From: Photobacterium swingsii
Lineage (GTDB): Bacteria > Pseudomonadota > Gammaproteobacteria > Enterobacterales > Vibrionaceae
Direction: 5' to 3'
Assembly: GCF_024346715.1 (NCBI RefSeq)
Contig: NZ_AP024853.1
Span: 620,001 to 684,000, forward strand
Length of the DNA: 64,000 nt
The translations under genes and the position numbers were made by a program. Below the pieces are notes generated by a model. It did not search any database. It was not told the DNA's origin and saw nothing but the letters and a program-made list of their open reading frames with translations. This document shows positions 8,319 to 16,380 of the stretch, one piece after another; the first letter of the stretch is position 1; every line of letters begins with the position of its first letter.

Positions 8319-9804
8319 TGACGGCCTCCATGATCTCTTTTTCTGATGATGTCGTAGAGTGGAAATCATGGGAGAAGCGCCCATCTTTCATCACAATGAC
8401 ACGATGACTGTTGTAAAACACCTCGGGGATTTCATCACTCACCATAATGATGGCCATGCCTTTTAGTGCGAGATCTTTGGCTATTTGGTAAATGCTTTCT
8501 TTATTGGCAATATCTACGCCGACAGTCGGTGAATCGAGAATTAACACCTCAGGCTCTGCAGCAATCCATTTCGCAATAGAAATGCGCTGCGCGTTACCAC
8601 CCGACAAACTGGTCACAGGTAACAGAGGATCTGCCACTTTTATTGATAGCGAAGAAATTAACTGGCTAACTAAACGCGTTGCCTTGATATGGTCGAGGAA
8701 GCCATTTTGTTTTCTTAATCGCGGTAAAACCGTCGCTGTTGTGTTGTCTTGGATCGATTGCTCCATGACTAAGCCTGTGCTCATTCGGTCTTCAGACACA
8801 TAACCAATACCGTGATCAATTGCTTCTCTATTCGAGCTAAACGTCACAGGTTTACCATTCACTTTTATTTGACCGCTATCAGGCTTGGTCATACCAAATA
8901 GCGCGAGACATAATTCAGTACGACCAGAACCAAGCAACCCTGTTATTGACACGATTTCACCAGCACGTACTTGTAGATTAATGTCATCAAACTGACCTTT
9001 TTTAGTCAGGTTGTTCACTTCTAATTTCACGTCACCCTGTTGTGTGTACTCACCCAAGGGCGAAAATTCGAAACGCTGCCCTGTCATCAAGAAAGCCAGC
9101 TCATCACTGTCCATTTCTTCTGCTGGGTAAGTGCCTATGGTTTTACCATCACGAATAACCGTTATACGGTCAGAAATTTCCATTACCTCATCTAACTTGT
9201 GGCTAACAAACACCACAGTGATGCCTTTTGACTTAAGATCTGCAACAACACTAATTAAGTTATTCACTTCAGTACGGGTTAACGATGCTGTCGGCTCATC
9301 CATGATCACCAACTTGGCATCAGAGGCCATGGCGCGACAAATAGCAACCAACTGACACTCAGCAATCGACAGCTGCTCTACACGCTTGGTTAACGGTAGC
9401 GAGACGCCCACTTTATCCATCGCAGTTTGGGCAATAGTATTTAGACGAGATTGCTTAACCAAACCTTTGGTCCAAGCCATATGATCTTGTACCGCAATAT
9501 TTTCAGCGACAGTCAGGTTGGGAAATAGCGATAAGTCTTGGTAAATAACTTGGATACCATGCTCTATGGATTGTTGCGGATTTAGCTTAGAGTAGCTTTT
9601 ACCATCCAAGATGATCTCAGCCCCTTTTTCAGGAGCATGAACCCCAGAGATAACTTTAAATAATGTGCTTTTTCCGCAACCGTTCTTTCCTGCAAGACAA
9701 TGCACTTCGCCTTTATTAAAGGTTAAGTTGATGCCATCAAGGGCCTTAACGGAACCAAAATGTTTGGATACACGCTTTAAGGTAATAAATGCTTCATTTG
9801 ACAT
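8311..9804 (-). CDS. Sugar ABC transporter ATP-binding protein (two NBDs, RbsA-type)
   Basis: Duplicated ATPase of about 497 residues that energises the two permeases. Start taken at ATG 9804 (MSNEAF); an upstream in-frame start at 9831 would add nine residues. NBD1: Walker A AGKNGCGKST (38-47), signature-like LSIAECQ, Walker B VIMDEPTASL. NBD2: degenerate Walker A GLLGSGRTE, a good signature LSGGNAQR, and Walker B LILDSPTVGVD, where the catalytic Glu is replaced by Ser. Degenerate second sites are usual in this family, but the loss of this Glu is notable. It lies between the binding-protein gene and the first permease. Confidence 0.92.
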   Translation of the reverse strand: MSNEAFITLKRVSKHFGSVKALDGINLTFNKGEVHCLAGKNGCGKSTLFKVISGVHAPEKGAEIILDGKSYSKLNPQQSIEHGIQVIYQDLSLFPNLTVAENIAVQDHMAWTKGLVKQSRLNTIAQTAMDKVGVSLPLTKRVEQLSIAECQLVAICRAMASDAKLVIMDEPTASLTRTEVNNLISVVADLKSKGITVVFVSHKLDEVMEISDRITVIRDGKTIGTYPAEEMDSDELAFLMTGQRFEFSPLGEYTQQGDVKLEVNNLTKKGQFDDINLQVRAGEIVSITGLLGSGRTELCLALFGMTKPDSGQIKVNGKPVTFSSNREAIDHGIGYVSEDRMSTGLVMEQSIQDNTTATVLPRLRKQNGFLDHIKATRLVSQLISSLSIKVADPLLPVTSLSGGNAQRISIAKWIAAEPEVLILDSPTVGVDIANKESIYQIAKDLALKGMAIIMVSDEIPEVFYNSHRVIVMKDGRFSHDFHSTTSSEKEIMEAVNA

Positions 9805-9865
9805 GATGGATTTCCAGCTAAAGGGCAGCATTGCACTGCCCTGTATAGGTTTACAGATAGAGCGA

Positions 9866-10840
9866 TTAAAAGCCTAATTCACGTGCGTTTGACTTATCTA
9901 CTTCAAGGATTTTGTTAAACTTGATCACGCGATTTTCTTTATCGATTTCTGCCACACCAAGATTGTCGACAGTCACACCATCAGCCACTTTCTTCCCGTC
10001 CAACATTTGCTTAGCAACAGCAACCATGGCGTAGCCCGCATCCGCTGGATTCCATAAGAAGCCTTTATCAATTTCACCGCGCATCAAATACGGTGCAGCC
10101 TGACTTGGCATCATGATGCCAACCGTGGTCATTTTATTCTTAGCGCGTTTCTTCTTAATGGCCTCACCCGCACCAATAGCACCGAGTGAACCGTAAGAAA
10201 CGATACCTGCCATATCTGGGTGTGCTTTCATCAGATCATTGGTCGCCGCGTATGATGCATCAATGCTTTCTGCAACCGGCATACGGCTCGTCACTTCATA
10301 CATATCTGGGTAGGCCGCTTTTTGATAATCAATGGCCAAGTTCGCCCAGTTATTGTGTAGCGGTACCGTTAAGGAGCCAACGTAAACCGCGTATCCACCT
10401 TTCTTGCCCATATTCTTAGCAAGCTCATCCATGGTTGCTTTGGCATAGGCCTGATTATCAATTGTTTCAATATCCCAGTCTGCACTGTGGCCATCTGGTG
10501 ATTCGTGAGTAAGGACAATGATCCCTTTATCACGCGCTTTCTTAAATACAGGCTCTAAAACTGTCACATCGTTAGGTACAACTGTGATTGCATCTACCCC
10601 TTTGGCAATCAGATCTTCAATGATCTTAACCTGCTGAGCAGGATCTGGGGTTGATGGGCCAAGTTGACGCGCATTCACGCCAAAATCAACAGCTGCTTGA
10701 TCGATACCTTTGTTCATTTGGTTGAACCATGGGATACCAGACACCTTCACGACGTTCACAATTTCATAGTCTTTTGCCTGAACGCCTGCCGTAGCTAAAG
10801 CAAGTGTAAGGGCTGCAACATTGAACAAAACCTTTTTCAT
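9866..10840 (-). CDS. Sugar ABC transporter periplasmic binding protein (RhaS/LsrB-like)
   Basis: Type-I periplasmic binding protein of about 324 residues, the first gene of the sugar operon. ATG 10840 is preferred over a TTG at 10849, since AAAGGA stands at normal distance and the signal peptide (MKKVLFNVAALTLALATAG) begins there with cleavage near VQA/KD. The mature protein shows the pentose/AI-2 family pattern: VSGIPWFNQMNKGID, LGPSTPDPAQQVKIIEDLI, ITVVPNDVTVLEPV and THESPD. This places it near the rhamnose (RhaS) and AI-2 (LsrB) binding proteins. With an FGGY pentulose kinase in the operon, a pentose, pentitol or deoxyhexose ligand is more likely than AI-2. Confidence 0.88.
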   Translation of the reverse strand: MKKVLFNVAALTLALATAGVQAKDYEIVNVVKVSGIPWFNQMNKGIDQAAVDFGVNARQLGPSTPDPAQQVKIIEDLIAKGVDAITVVPNDVTVLEPVFKKARDKGIIVLTHESPDGHSADWDIETIDNQAYAKATMDELAKNMGKKGGYAVYVGSLTVPLHNNWANLAIDYQKAAYPDMYEVTSRMPVAESIDASYAATNDLMKAHPDMAGIVSYGSLGAIGAGEAIKKKRAKNKMTTVGIMMPSQAAPYLMRGEIDKGFLWNPADAGYAMVAVAKQMLDGKKVADGVTVDNLGVAEIDKENRVIKFNKILEVDKSNARELGF

Positions 10841-10849
10841 CGTTATCAA

Positions 10850-11212
10850 TCCTTTCTTTTATTATGTGTGTAGAGCATTGGAGATTCGATGAGGTGAATA
10901 TAGGGGATTAAGCAAGCACAAACTGGAACAGGTCGGGAATGTGTGATGAATGCACATTAGTGTAGCATCACAGATACCACACAGTTATCAGACTGTTAAA
11001 ATGTAAGTGCGACGTAATTTAAACCAACTAAATAAAGAGCAAAACAACATATTAAGATCGAACCGTTCACATAAAATTAACATTTCAAGCTTTAATATTT
11101 ATCGAAAACATTTGAGACATGTGTAATCTAGCTTGCTATTAATAATAAAGTTCTCAATTATGATTTAAGTCTGATTTTTCCATCGGTATTACATTTCATC
11201 TCAAATAAACGT
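10850..11212. other. Intergenic region upstream of sugar operon; no gene seen
   Basis: With the terminator at 11213-11244 this is the gap between the sugar operon and the TonB operon. It must hold the promoter of the binding-protein gene. It is AT-rich, and I find no convincing coding frame, RNA gene or unmistakable operator. An imperfect inverted repeat around 10939-10954 resembles a CRP half-site pair, but the spacing is one base short. Confidence 0.5.
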
Positions 11213-11244
11213 GAAGCTCCCCCGATAAACATCGAGGGAGCTTC
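11213..11244 (-). terminator. Terminator of TonB operon
   Basis: Long hairpin: GAAGCTCCC pairs with GGGAGCTTC, and the inner CGAT/ATCG extends the stem. It lies 73 bases beyond the stop of the TPR gene. The T-tract on the minus side is weak (ACGTTTATTT), so efficiency is uncertain. Confidence 0.65.
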
Positions 11245-11316
11245 AGGAGTTAGACAAACAGATAGGATGTTACCTGTACTTTTATTACATAAGTACAGAT
11301 AGAAAGAAGGTTGCTG

Positions 11317-12537
11317 CTAAATTGCCGTTAGTTGCGGCTCGTTCACTTGTGATTGCTGCATTTTACGCATCTGCGTTAAATACTTAATCCAGCTTTTTGA
11401 CGCAGGACTCTCTTCAATGTTGTTGGCGCGTTTAGCGTGAATAAGTGCTTGTTCGAACGATTCCAGTTTGTAGTAAGCACGTACGCGCGCGAGTTCTACA
11501 TCTGATTTTCGCCCTGACACTTTATCCAACTCTTTTAAGGCAATTTTGTGCTGCCCTTCTTGCAAGAGTAATTGTGCTAATGCCCAACGGTGCTTATTGT
11601 TTTTCGCCGCCGCTAAACGCCAATAGTGAATAGATGTATCCCACTCTTTGGCCATTTGCCAGTAAGAAGCTTGATCAGCCAATAATTGTGGATCCGTCTT
11701 AGCGTTATCTAAAGTTGCTAGTGTCTTAGCAGCACGTTCTGGAATACCCTGCTGGGCATAAAGCTGCGCAAGCGTTCGCAAATCTTGTTGGCTTAAAACG
11801 ACACCTTGACGATCAGCAAGTGCTAAAGTGGCCAATGCATCTTTTGATCGCCCTAAACGTAGTTGAATCCCCGCGGTTTGTTGCCACCAAACTAGCTTGT
11901 TCGGCTCTAAAAGGATCAGACGTTGTAAGGTTGGCAGCGATGATTTCCATTGTTGCAGTTGAAGTTGTGCCCCTAATTTAATGGTTAATGGTTGCACTTC
12001 ATCTTTGCGATGTAGGTTTTCATAACGCTTCATTGCCGACAGCACAGGCTTCCACTCTTCTACCTGATAATGCGACTGGGCAATGCGCAGCCAAAGCTCA
12101 TCAGCTTTTTGATTCTCAGGGATAGCCTTGGTTAACGCGTAATAATGCGGTAACGCTTGTTTAAATTCTTCATTCGATAACAAGATATCCGCAAGCATAC
12201 GTTGGGTGATCCACGCTTGCTCATCTTGCAACAGACCACTGTCGACAGCTTTTTTTAAATTACTAATCGCTAACTTGGTATTTCCCTGCTGCCAATAAAA
12301 GACACCAAGCATGCGCTGGACAAAGGCTTTGTCATAAGCTTTTGACGGCGTTAAAGCCGCTAATAACTCAATCGCCTCTGCTACTTTTTCGTCCTGCTGC
12401 AACTGATGCGCACGCTGAACCTTGCCCGCCGTATATTGCGAAAGCTGTTCACCTGCGACGGCGATATTGCTACTTAAAGCGAGACCAAGTGCTACGCCTA
12501 AAGGTAGCACTAGGGTTTTGGTGAATGTCTTGATCAT
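11317..12537 (-). CDS. TPR-repeat protein of TonB2-type system
   Basis: Exported protein of 406 residues with a signal peptide (cleavage near NIAVA/GEQ) and a solenoid of tetratricopeptide-like helical pairs through most of its length (for example AFVQRMLGVFYWQQGNTKLA and VWWQQTAGIQLRLGRSKDAL). In Vibrio TonB2 operons a TPR protein of this size is the last gene; it is thought to aid the periplasmic part of the TonB complex. Its ATG overlaps the tonB stop by 4 bases (ATGA), so it is translationally coupled. The biochemical role is not established. Confidence 0.85.
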   Translation of the reverse strand: MIKTFTKTLVLPLGVALGLALSSNIAVAGEQLSQYTAGKVQRAHQLQQDEKVAEAIELLAALTPSKAYDKAFVQRMLGVFYWQQGNTKLAISNLKKAVDSGLLQDEQAWITQRMLADILLSNEEFKQALPHYYALTKAIPENQKADELWLRIAQSHYQVEEWKPVLSAMKRYENLHRKDEVQPLTIKLGAQLQLQQWKSSLPTLQRLILLEPNKLVWWQQTAGIQLRLGRSKDALATLALADRQGVVLSQQDLRTLAQLYAQQGIPERAAKTLATLDNAKTDPQLLADQASYWQMAKEWDTSIHYWRLAAAKNNKHRWALAQLLLQEGQHKIALKELDKVSGRKSDVELARVRAYYKLESFEQALIHAKRANNIEESPASKSWIKYLTQMRKMQQSQVNEPQLTAI

Positions 12538-13148
12538 TTGCTTAATTTGAACTCCAGTCTTACCGTTTGTCCAACTTGCGCAATCGCCTTACCATCAACA
12601 ACCTTAGGCTGGTACTTCCATTTACGCAGTGCTCGAATCGCTTCTTTTTCAAATAAGCGACGTGGTTTTGCATCTAATATAGCGACATCCGTTGGCCTAC
12701 CCTGCGGATCAATCGTAAACGACATCACCACAAAGCCCTCAGCACCTTGCTTTAGTGCACGTGCAGGATAACGAGGCTCAACTCGATAGAGAGGCATTGC
12801 TTGTTGGTTCGCACCAAAATCCGAAAATTCAGGCATGCTAATCGCGACACCTGTCGCAGCGACATCTAATGCTAAGGTCGGAGTGTTCGGCATAGAGGTA
12901 GCAACAGCTTGTACTTTCGCCATAGGTTTCGCTTCTGGCGGTGGCTCAGGAGTATCAGGCTTTTCTGGTACGGCACGTTGACGACGCTGAGCATCACGCT
13001 CTTGCTCTACCATCACCATATCAAACGCCAATACTTCATCAGACTCTGGTTTACCACGGTGGCCGTTATCGACCATCCATGCCATAAAAGTAAATAAACC
13101 AAAAGTCACCACAATCGCTAGAGGCAAAGCGATCAATAATCGACGCAT
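12534..13148 (-). CDS. tonB2: TonB energy transducer (TonB2 type)
   Basis: Short TonB of 204 residues. It has an N-terminal membrane anchor (about 5-25), a charged and Pro-rich spacer (PEKPDTPEPPPEAKP), and a C-terminal TonB domain with EPRYPARALKQGAEGFVVM and IRALRKWKYQP, the part that pairs with the TonB box of outer-membrane receptors. It carries the energy harvested by ExbB/ExbD to the receptor, very likely including the one at 16381-18474. Small size and the linked TtpC-type gene mark it as TonB2-like rather than TonB1. It overlaps exbD by one base and the TPR gene by four. Confidence 0.92.
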   Translation of the reverse strand: MRRLLIALPLAIVVTFGLFTFMAWMVDNGHRGKPESDEVLAFDMVMVEQERDAQRRQRAVPEKPDTPEPPPEAKPMAKVQAVATSMPNTPTLALDVAATGVAISMPEFSDFGANQQAMPLYRVEPRYPARALKQGAEGFVVMSFTIDPQGRPTDVAILDAKPRRLFEKEAIRALRKWKYQPKVVDGKAIAQVGQTVRLEFKLSK

Positions 13149-13555
13149 TAGCTCTTCTCCGCAGCCAATGCAATGCTCTTAACGCCCGCACCTTTTGCCG
13201 CATCCATCACTTTAACGACGGTGCCGTTATAAGCGTGTTCATCAGCTTGAATCACTAATGAGGCTTCCGGTTGTTCAAGCAACAAATGTTCTAACGTTGC
13301 TTGCACACGCTCTACATCAATAACACGCTTATCAATATAAATATCGTTGGCTGAAGTAATCGCAACGAAGATACCTGCATCTTTTTTGCTCACAACATTA
13401 CTCGCTTGTGGGCGATTCACTTCAACACCTGATTCGCGCACAAAAGAACTCGTCACAATAAAGAAAATCAACATGATGAATACAATATCCAGCATCGAAG
13501 TCATATCGATTTGCGCTTCTTCACGTGCGGAAGATGGACGACTAAGTCTCATCAT
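13148..13555 (-). CDS. exbD: ExbD proton-channel accessory subunit
   Basis: A 135-residue ExbD/TolR-family protein with one N-terminal membrane helix (about 20-42) containing the essential Asp (D23, in SMLDIVFIMLIFF) that binds protons, followed by a periplasmic domain. It works with ExbB to drive TonB using the proton gradient. Its start overlaps the exbB stop (ATGA) and its stop overlaps the tonB start (TAATG), showing tight operon packing. Confidence 0.93.
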   Translation of the reverse strand: MMRLSRPSSAREEAQIDMTSMLDIVFIMLIFFIVTSSFVRESGVEVNRPQASNVVSKKDAGIFVAITSANDIYIDKRVIDVERVQATLEHLLLEQPEASLVIQADEHAYNGTVVKVMDAAKGAGVKSIALAAEKS

Positions 13556-14106
13556 CGGCTCCTTAATAATTTTTCTAATTTTTGCTCACGCCATAAGCAC
13601 GCTTTGGCTAAACGTGCGTGAACAAACATGCCCGCTAACGCAGCGACCATGCCCGCCATCGTCGGTAAGGTCGCTAAAGAAATACCTGATGCCATTAACC
13701 GTGGCTGGCTACTGCCTTGCGTTGCCATCACATCAAATACCGAGATCATACCTGTTACGGTGCCAAGTAAGCCCAACATAGGGCAGATAGCCACTAACAC
13801 TTTTATCAAATTTAGATTCTGGTTAAGGGCAATACGCGCTTCGCTTAGCCAACCATCACGGATAGCATGCGCATACCAAGATGTTTGATCGTCGCGTTGA
13901 TGCCATTGCGCTAACCACTGCTTTTTCTGAGCAGGATACGTCACAAATAAATACAAGACGCGTTCAATCACCAACAACCAGCACAGAACAACCACGGCGG
14001 CCAACCACCATAAAATAAGGCCGCCTTGGTCCATGAAATGTGATAGTGACAACCACCAGGCTTCGAAAACCGTTGAATGCAAGGCTTCTGAAAGACTGAA
14101 TCCCAT
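13552..14106 (-). CDS. exbB: ExbB proton-channel subunit
   Basis: A 184-residue MotA/TolQ/ExbB-family inner-membrane protein. It shows a first helix near 30-50 (GGLILWWLAAVVVLCWLLVI) and the conserved paired-helix region VAICPMLGLLGTVTGMISVFDVMA ... ISLATLPTMAGMVAALAGMF at 95-165, which forms the channel around ExbD. It overlaps its neighbours on both sides. It is shorter than TonB1-type ExbB, as expected for ExbB2. Confidence 0.93.
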   Translation of the reverse strand: MGFSLSEALHSTVFEAWWLSLSHFMDQGGLILWWLAAVVVLCWLLVIERVLYLFVTYPAQKKQWLAQWHQRDDQTSWYAHAIRDGWLSEARIALNQNLNLIKVLVAICPMLGLLGTVTGMISVFDVMATQGSSQPRLMASGISLATLPTMAGMVAALAGMFVHARLAKACLWREQKLEKLLRSR

Positions 14107-15434
14107 TAGGCTGCTTTTCCTACTTTCTCGGCTTGTTCAGCAACGAGGCTGATGCCTTGTTTTTCCAAGATATTACGGATGTTCTCAGCTTGTGTGCTTA
14201 ACACGTTATGCGCTAACAATAGTGGCATTGCAGAGATCAAACCCAGAACCGTTGTTACCAAGGCCGTTGAAATACCACCAGCCATCACTTTCGGGTCACC
14301 GTTACCAAACTGAGTAATCACTTGGAAGGTTTCGATCATGCCGGTTACTGTCCCCAACAAGCCAAGCATAGGTGCTAATGCCGCTAATAGTTTCAGCATG
14401 GATAAGCCTTTCTCTAGGCTTTGCTGCTCATCAACGATGGTCTCAAGTAAGCGTAATTCAAGCGCTTCAACACTTCGATTTTGCTCTTTATCGTAAACAG
14501 ACAAGACACGACCCAGTGGGTTATTGCCCGGTTGTTCTGGATTTTTCAACTGCGCCCGGATCTGTTGGCGAGTGATCATCAATTTACCGCCACGGAACAG
14601 AGCAATCACAGCACCAATCGCTAACAAGCCAAGAATGATCTTACCGACGACACCACCGTGCGCGAGACGATCTTTCAGATCGGGTTCATTGGCCAGTTGC
14701 GCCAACATCATGCCGCGTGATGGATCAACCACAACCGACTGCACTTGATTTGCTTGAGTAAAATCAGCAAATACAGGCCCATTATCTGGCTGCTTTAAGT
14801 AAGGTTTTGCGGTGTTTTTAGCGCCATCCCAATCGATGTAACCGTGATCGGCAATCACCCCTAAGCTACCCAAGCGGTACGCATGAACACTTGATTTGTG
14901 CCCTTCACCATTAATGTATGGCACATTGACATCAGCAAGTTCACCACTTGCCTTAATCTGCTCTTCCATACTTAGCCACAAGCCTGTTAGCTGAGGTAAT
15001 GATGGCAAAGCTTTAGCATCAACAATGTCACTGATCACTTGATTATATTGGTGACGATCAGCGGCGGTAACAGAAGCACCTAGCTCACTTTTCAAGTCTT
15101 TTGCGGCTTGACGAACCACACCAAATAACTCACCTAAGCTGCCTGTTTCTAAACGTAATTGTTCTTCAAGAATGGCAAGTTTGTTTTCATTATCACTAAA
15201 GGTATCGCTCAGCTGCTCTGTTTCTTGCTGTAATTGGTTACGCTTCGCAATCAGGGCGTTTCTTTGTGCCTTGATACTTTGTTCTGTGCGCTTAAAGCCA
15301 GACTCTCGCGCTTGGTCGTGCGAACGTTGTACTTTTTGTTCTTGTTGCGTGCTTTGTAATAATTCGGTATTCGCTGTTGCCGTAAGCGGTAAGCTAAATA
15401 GGCAAAGTGCTGCAACTAACGCTTTGATTTTCAT
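14106..15434 (-). CDS. ttpC: TtpC-like MotA/TolQ/ExbB-domain protein
   Basis: A 442-residue protein specific to TonB2-type systems. It has a signal peptide (cleavage near TATA/NT), a long periplasmic coiled-coil segment (about 25-120), a central soluble part, a membrane helix near 265-285 (VVGKIILGLLAIGAVIALF) and a C-terminal ExbB-like channel domain (LLAALAPMLGLLGTVTGMIE). In Vibrio, TtpC is needed for TonB2-dependent siderophore uptake and is thought to bridge the energiser to the periplasm. It overlaps exbB by one base and follows the DUF3450 gene by one base. Confidence 0.88.
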   Translation of the reverse strand: MKIKALVAALCLFSLPLTATANTELLQSTQQEQKVQRSHDQARESGFKRTEQSIKAQRNALIAKRNQLQQETEQLSDTFSDNENKLAILEEQLRLETGSLGELFGVVRQAAKDLKSELGASVTAADRHQYNQVISDIVDAKALPSLPQLTGLWLSMEEQIKASGELADVNVPYINGEGHKSSVHAYRLGSLGVIADHGYIDWDGAKNTAKPYLKQPDNGPVFADFTQANQVQSVVVDPSRGMMLAQLANEPDLKDRLAHGGVVGKIILGLLAIGAVIALFRGGKLMITRQQIRAQLKNPEQPGNNPLGRVLSVYDKEQNRSVEALELRLLETIVDEQQSLEKGLSMLKLLAALAPMLGLLGTVTGMIETFQVITQFGNGDPKVMAGGISTALVTTVLGLISAMPLLLAHNVLSTQAENIRNILEKQGISLVAEQAEKVGKAA

Positions 15435-15435
15435 G

Positions 15436-16233
15436 TTACTTTTTCTCCACGTTGTTTAATGCTGCACTCAAAGACACAGGCAGGTTAATCAGGCTTGGTG
15501 CTACTTGTTTATTGGCAATCGCAAAGGCTTTATCCACACCCGACGCAAACTGTGAATCAAGAGCTTGCCACCCTGCATCTTGATCGTTCCACGTCCAGTA
15601 GCGTTTACCGTCTAAACTACGAGCCACTAGCGAGATACGACCCAGATAAAGCAACTCAGCTTCAATCGTGTCGTTTGAGGTAAGTGTAAGCTCACCTTGG
15701 TACACACCCAATTTAGTGCCGTAATCCATTTCGATTTGGTAGCTTTCCAAAATACGACGATACTTTTCAGCATCGCTAATATCGGCTTGTGACATCATCA
15801 ACTCAAGCTTGGCAATACGCGCTAAGCGCTGATCACGCTTGATCGGTTTGTCTTGAGCAATAATAACTTTTAGCCCGTCGATCATTTTGTACATTAAAGG
15901 AACCACACCTTGACGCGTTTCTTTAATGCCCTGAATTTGGTCGGTTAAACTGGCACTTTCTTGCTCTTGGTTCGCCACTAAGCGTGCCATGTGATCACGG
16001 TAAACCGTCAAGTTCTTCACTTCTTCCTGAAGCTGCTCAATCTCAGCTTGCATCGTCAAAGTCGCTTCTGCACTTTTATCAATTTTGGTCTGACTAACAG
16101 CAGAAGCTTTGTTCATCTTATTTTCGACAGCACGAGCACTGTCCAAGCTATTGGCTTGTGCACCCATGGCAATACTAAGCGCTAGACATACTAGCGAAGG
16201 CTTAAATCCCTTCATTTTCTTACTCTTAAACAT
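15436..16233 (-). CDS. DUF3450 periplasmic coiled-coil protein, first gene of TonB2 operon
   Basis: A 265-residue exported protein, signal peptide ending near GAQA/NS. Residues 30-110 form a coiled coil (KSAEATLTMQAEIEQLQEEV), followed by a globular domain ending in the DUF3450 pattern WTWNDQDAGWQALD. The family is almost always encoded just upstream of ttpC-exbB-exbD-tonB, so a structural partner of TtpC is likely. It starts the operon; a moderate Fur-like site lies about 85 bases upstream, and a small hairpin lies between that site and the start. Confidence 0.85.
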   Translation of the reverse strand: MFKSKKMKGFKPSLVCLALSIAMGAQANSLDSARAVENKMNKASAVSQTKIDKSAEATLTMQAEIEQLQEEVKNLTVYRDHMARLVANQEQESASLTDQIQGIKETRQGVVPLMYKMIDGLKVIIAQDKPIKRDQRLARIAKLELMMSQADISDAEKYRRILESYQIEMDYGTKLGVYQGELTLTSNDTIEAELLYLGRISLVARSLDGKRYWTWNDQDAGWQALDSQFASGVDKAFAIANKQVAPSLINLPVSLSAALNNVEKK

Positions 16234-16277
16234 AAAATGACGTAATAGAAAAAATAATAAAAACTAAAAATAAAGAA

Positions 16278-16293
16278 TCCCGAACCAAGTCGG
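16278..16293 (-). terminator. Small hairpin between receptor gene and DUF3450 gene
   Basis: CCCGA / TCGGG stem with a 6-base loop, followed on the minus strand by a T-rich stretch (ATTCTTTATTTTT). It could be a second terminator of the receptor gene or a leader hairpin of the TonB operon. Confidence 0.4.
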
Positions 16294-16316
16294 GCTTATA
16301 AAATCATATCGATTCT

Positions 16317-16337
16317 AATTGAAAACAAATCTCATTT
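16317..16337 (-). promoter_or_regulatory. Possible Fur box before TonB2 operon
   Basis: On the minus strand this 21-base site fits the pattern AAATGANAATNATTNTCATTT at 15 of 18 fixed positions. It lies 84 bases before the DUF3450 start and suggests iron control of the TonB operon. Weaker than the sites at 4608 and 18577. Confidence 0.4.
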
Positions 16338-16344
16338 AAACAAA

Positions 16345-16370
16345 TAAAGGGGAAAGCATTTGCCCTCCCC
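16345..16370 (-). terminator. Terminator of siderophore receptor gene
   Basis: AAGGGGA / TCCCCTT inverted repeat with a 12-base loop just past the receptor stop, followed on the minus strand by TATTTG. Confidence 0.55.
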
Positions 16371-16380
16371 TTAGATTCAA

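Noticed and set aside
9866..10840. AI-2 quorum-sensing receptor (LsrB)
   Set aside because: The protein is family-related, but the operon has an FGGY pentulose kinase and no lsrK, lsrF, lsrG or lsrR partner, so sugar uptake is more likely.
10936..10956. CRP-like inverted repeat (TGTGA ... GCACA) before the sugar operon
   Set aside because: The half-sites are spaced by five bases instead of six and one half is poor; not strong enough to call an operator.
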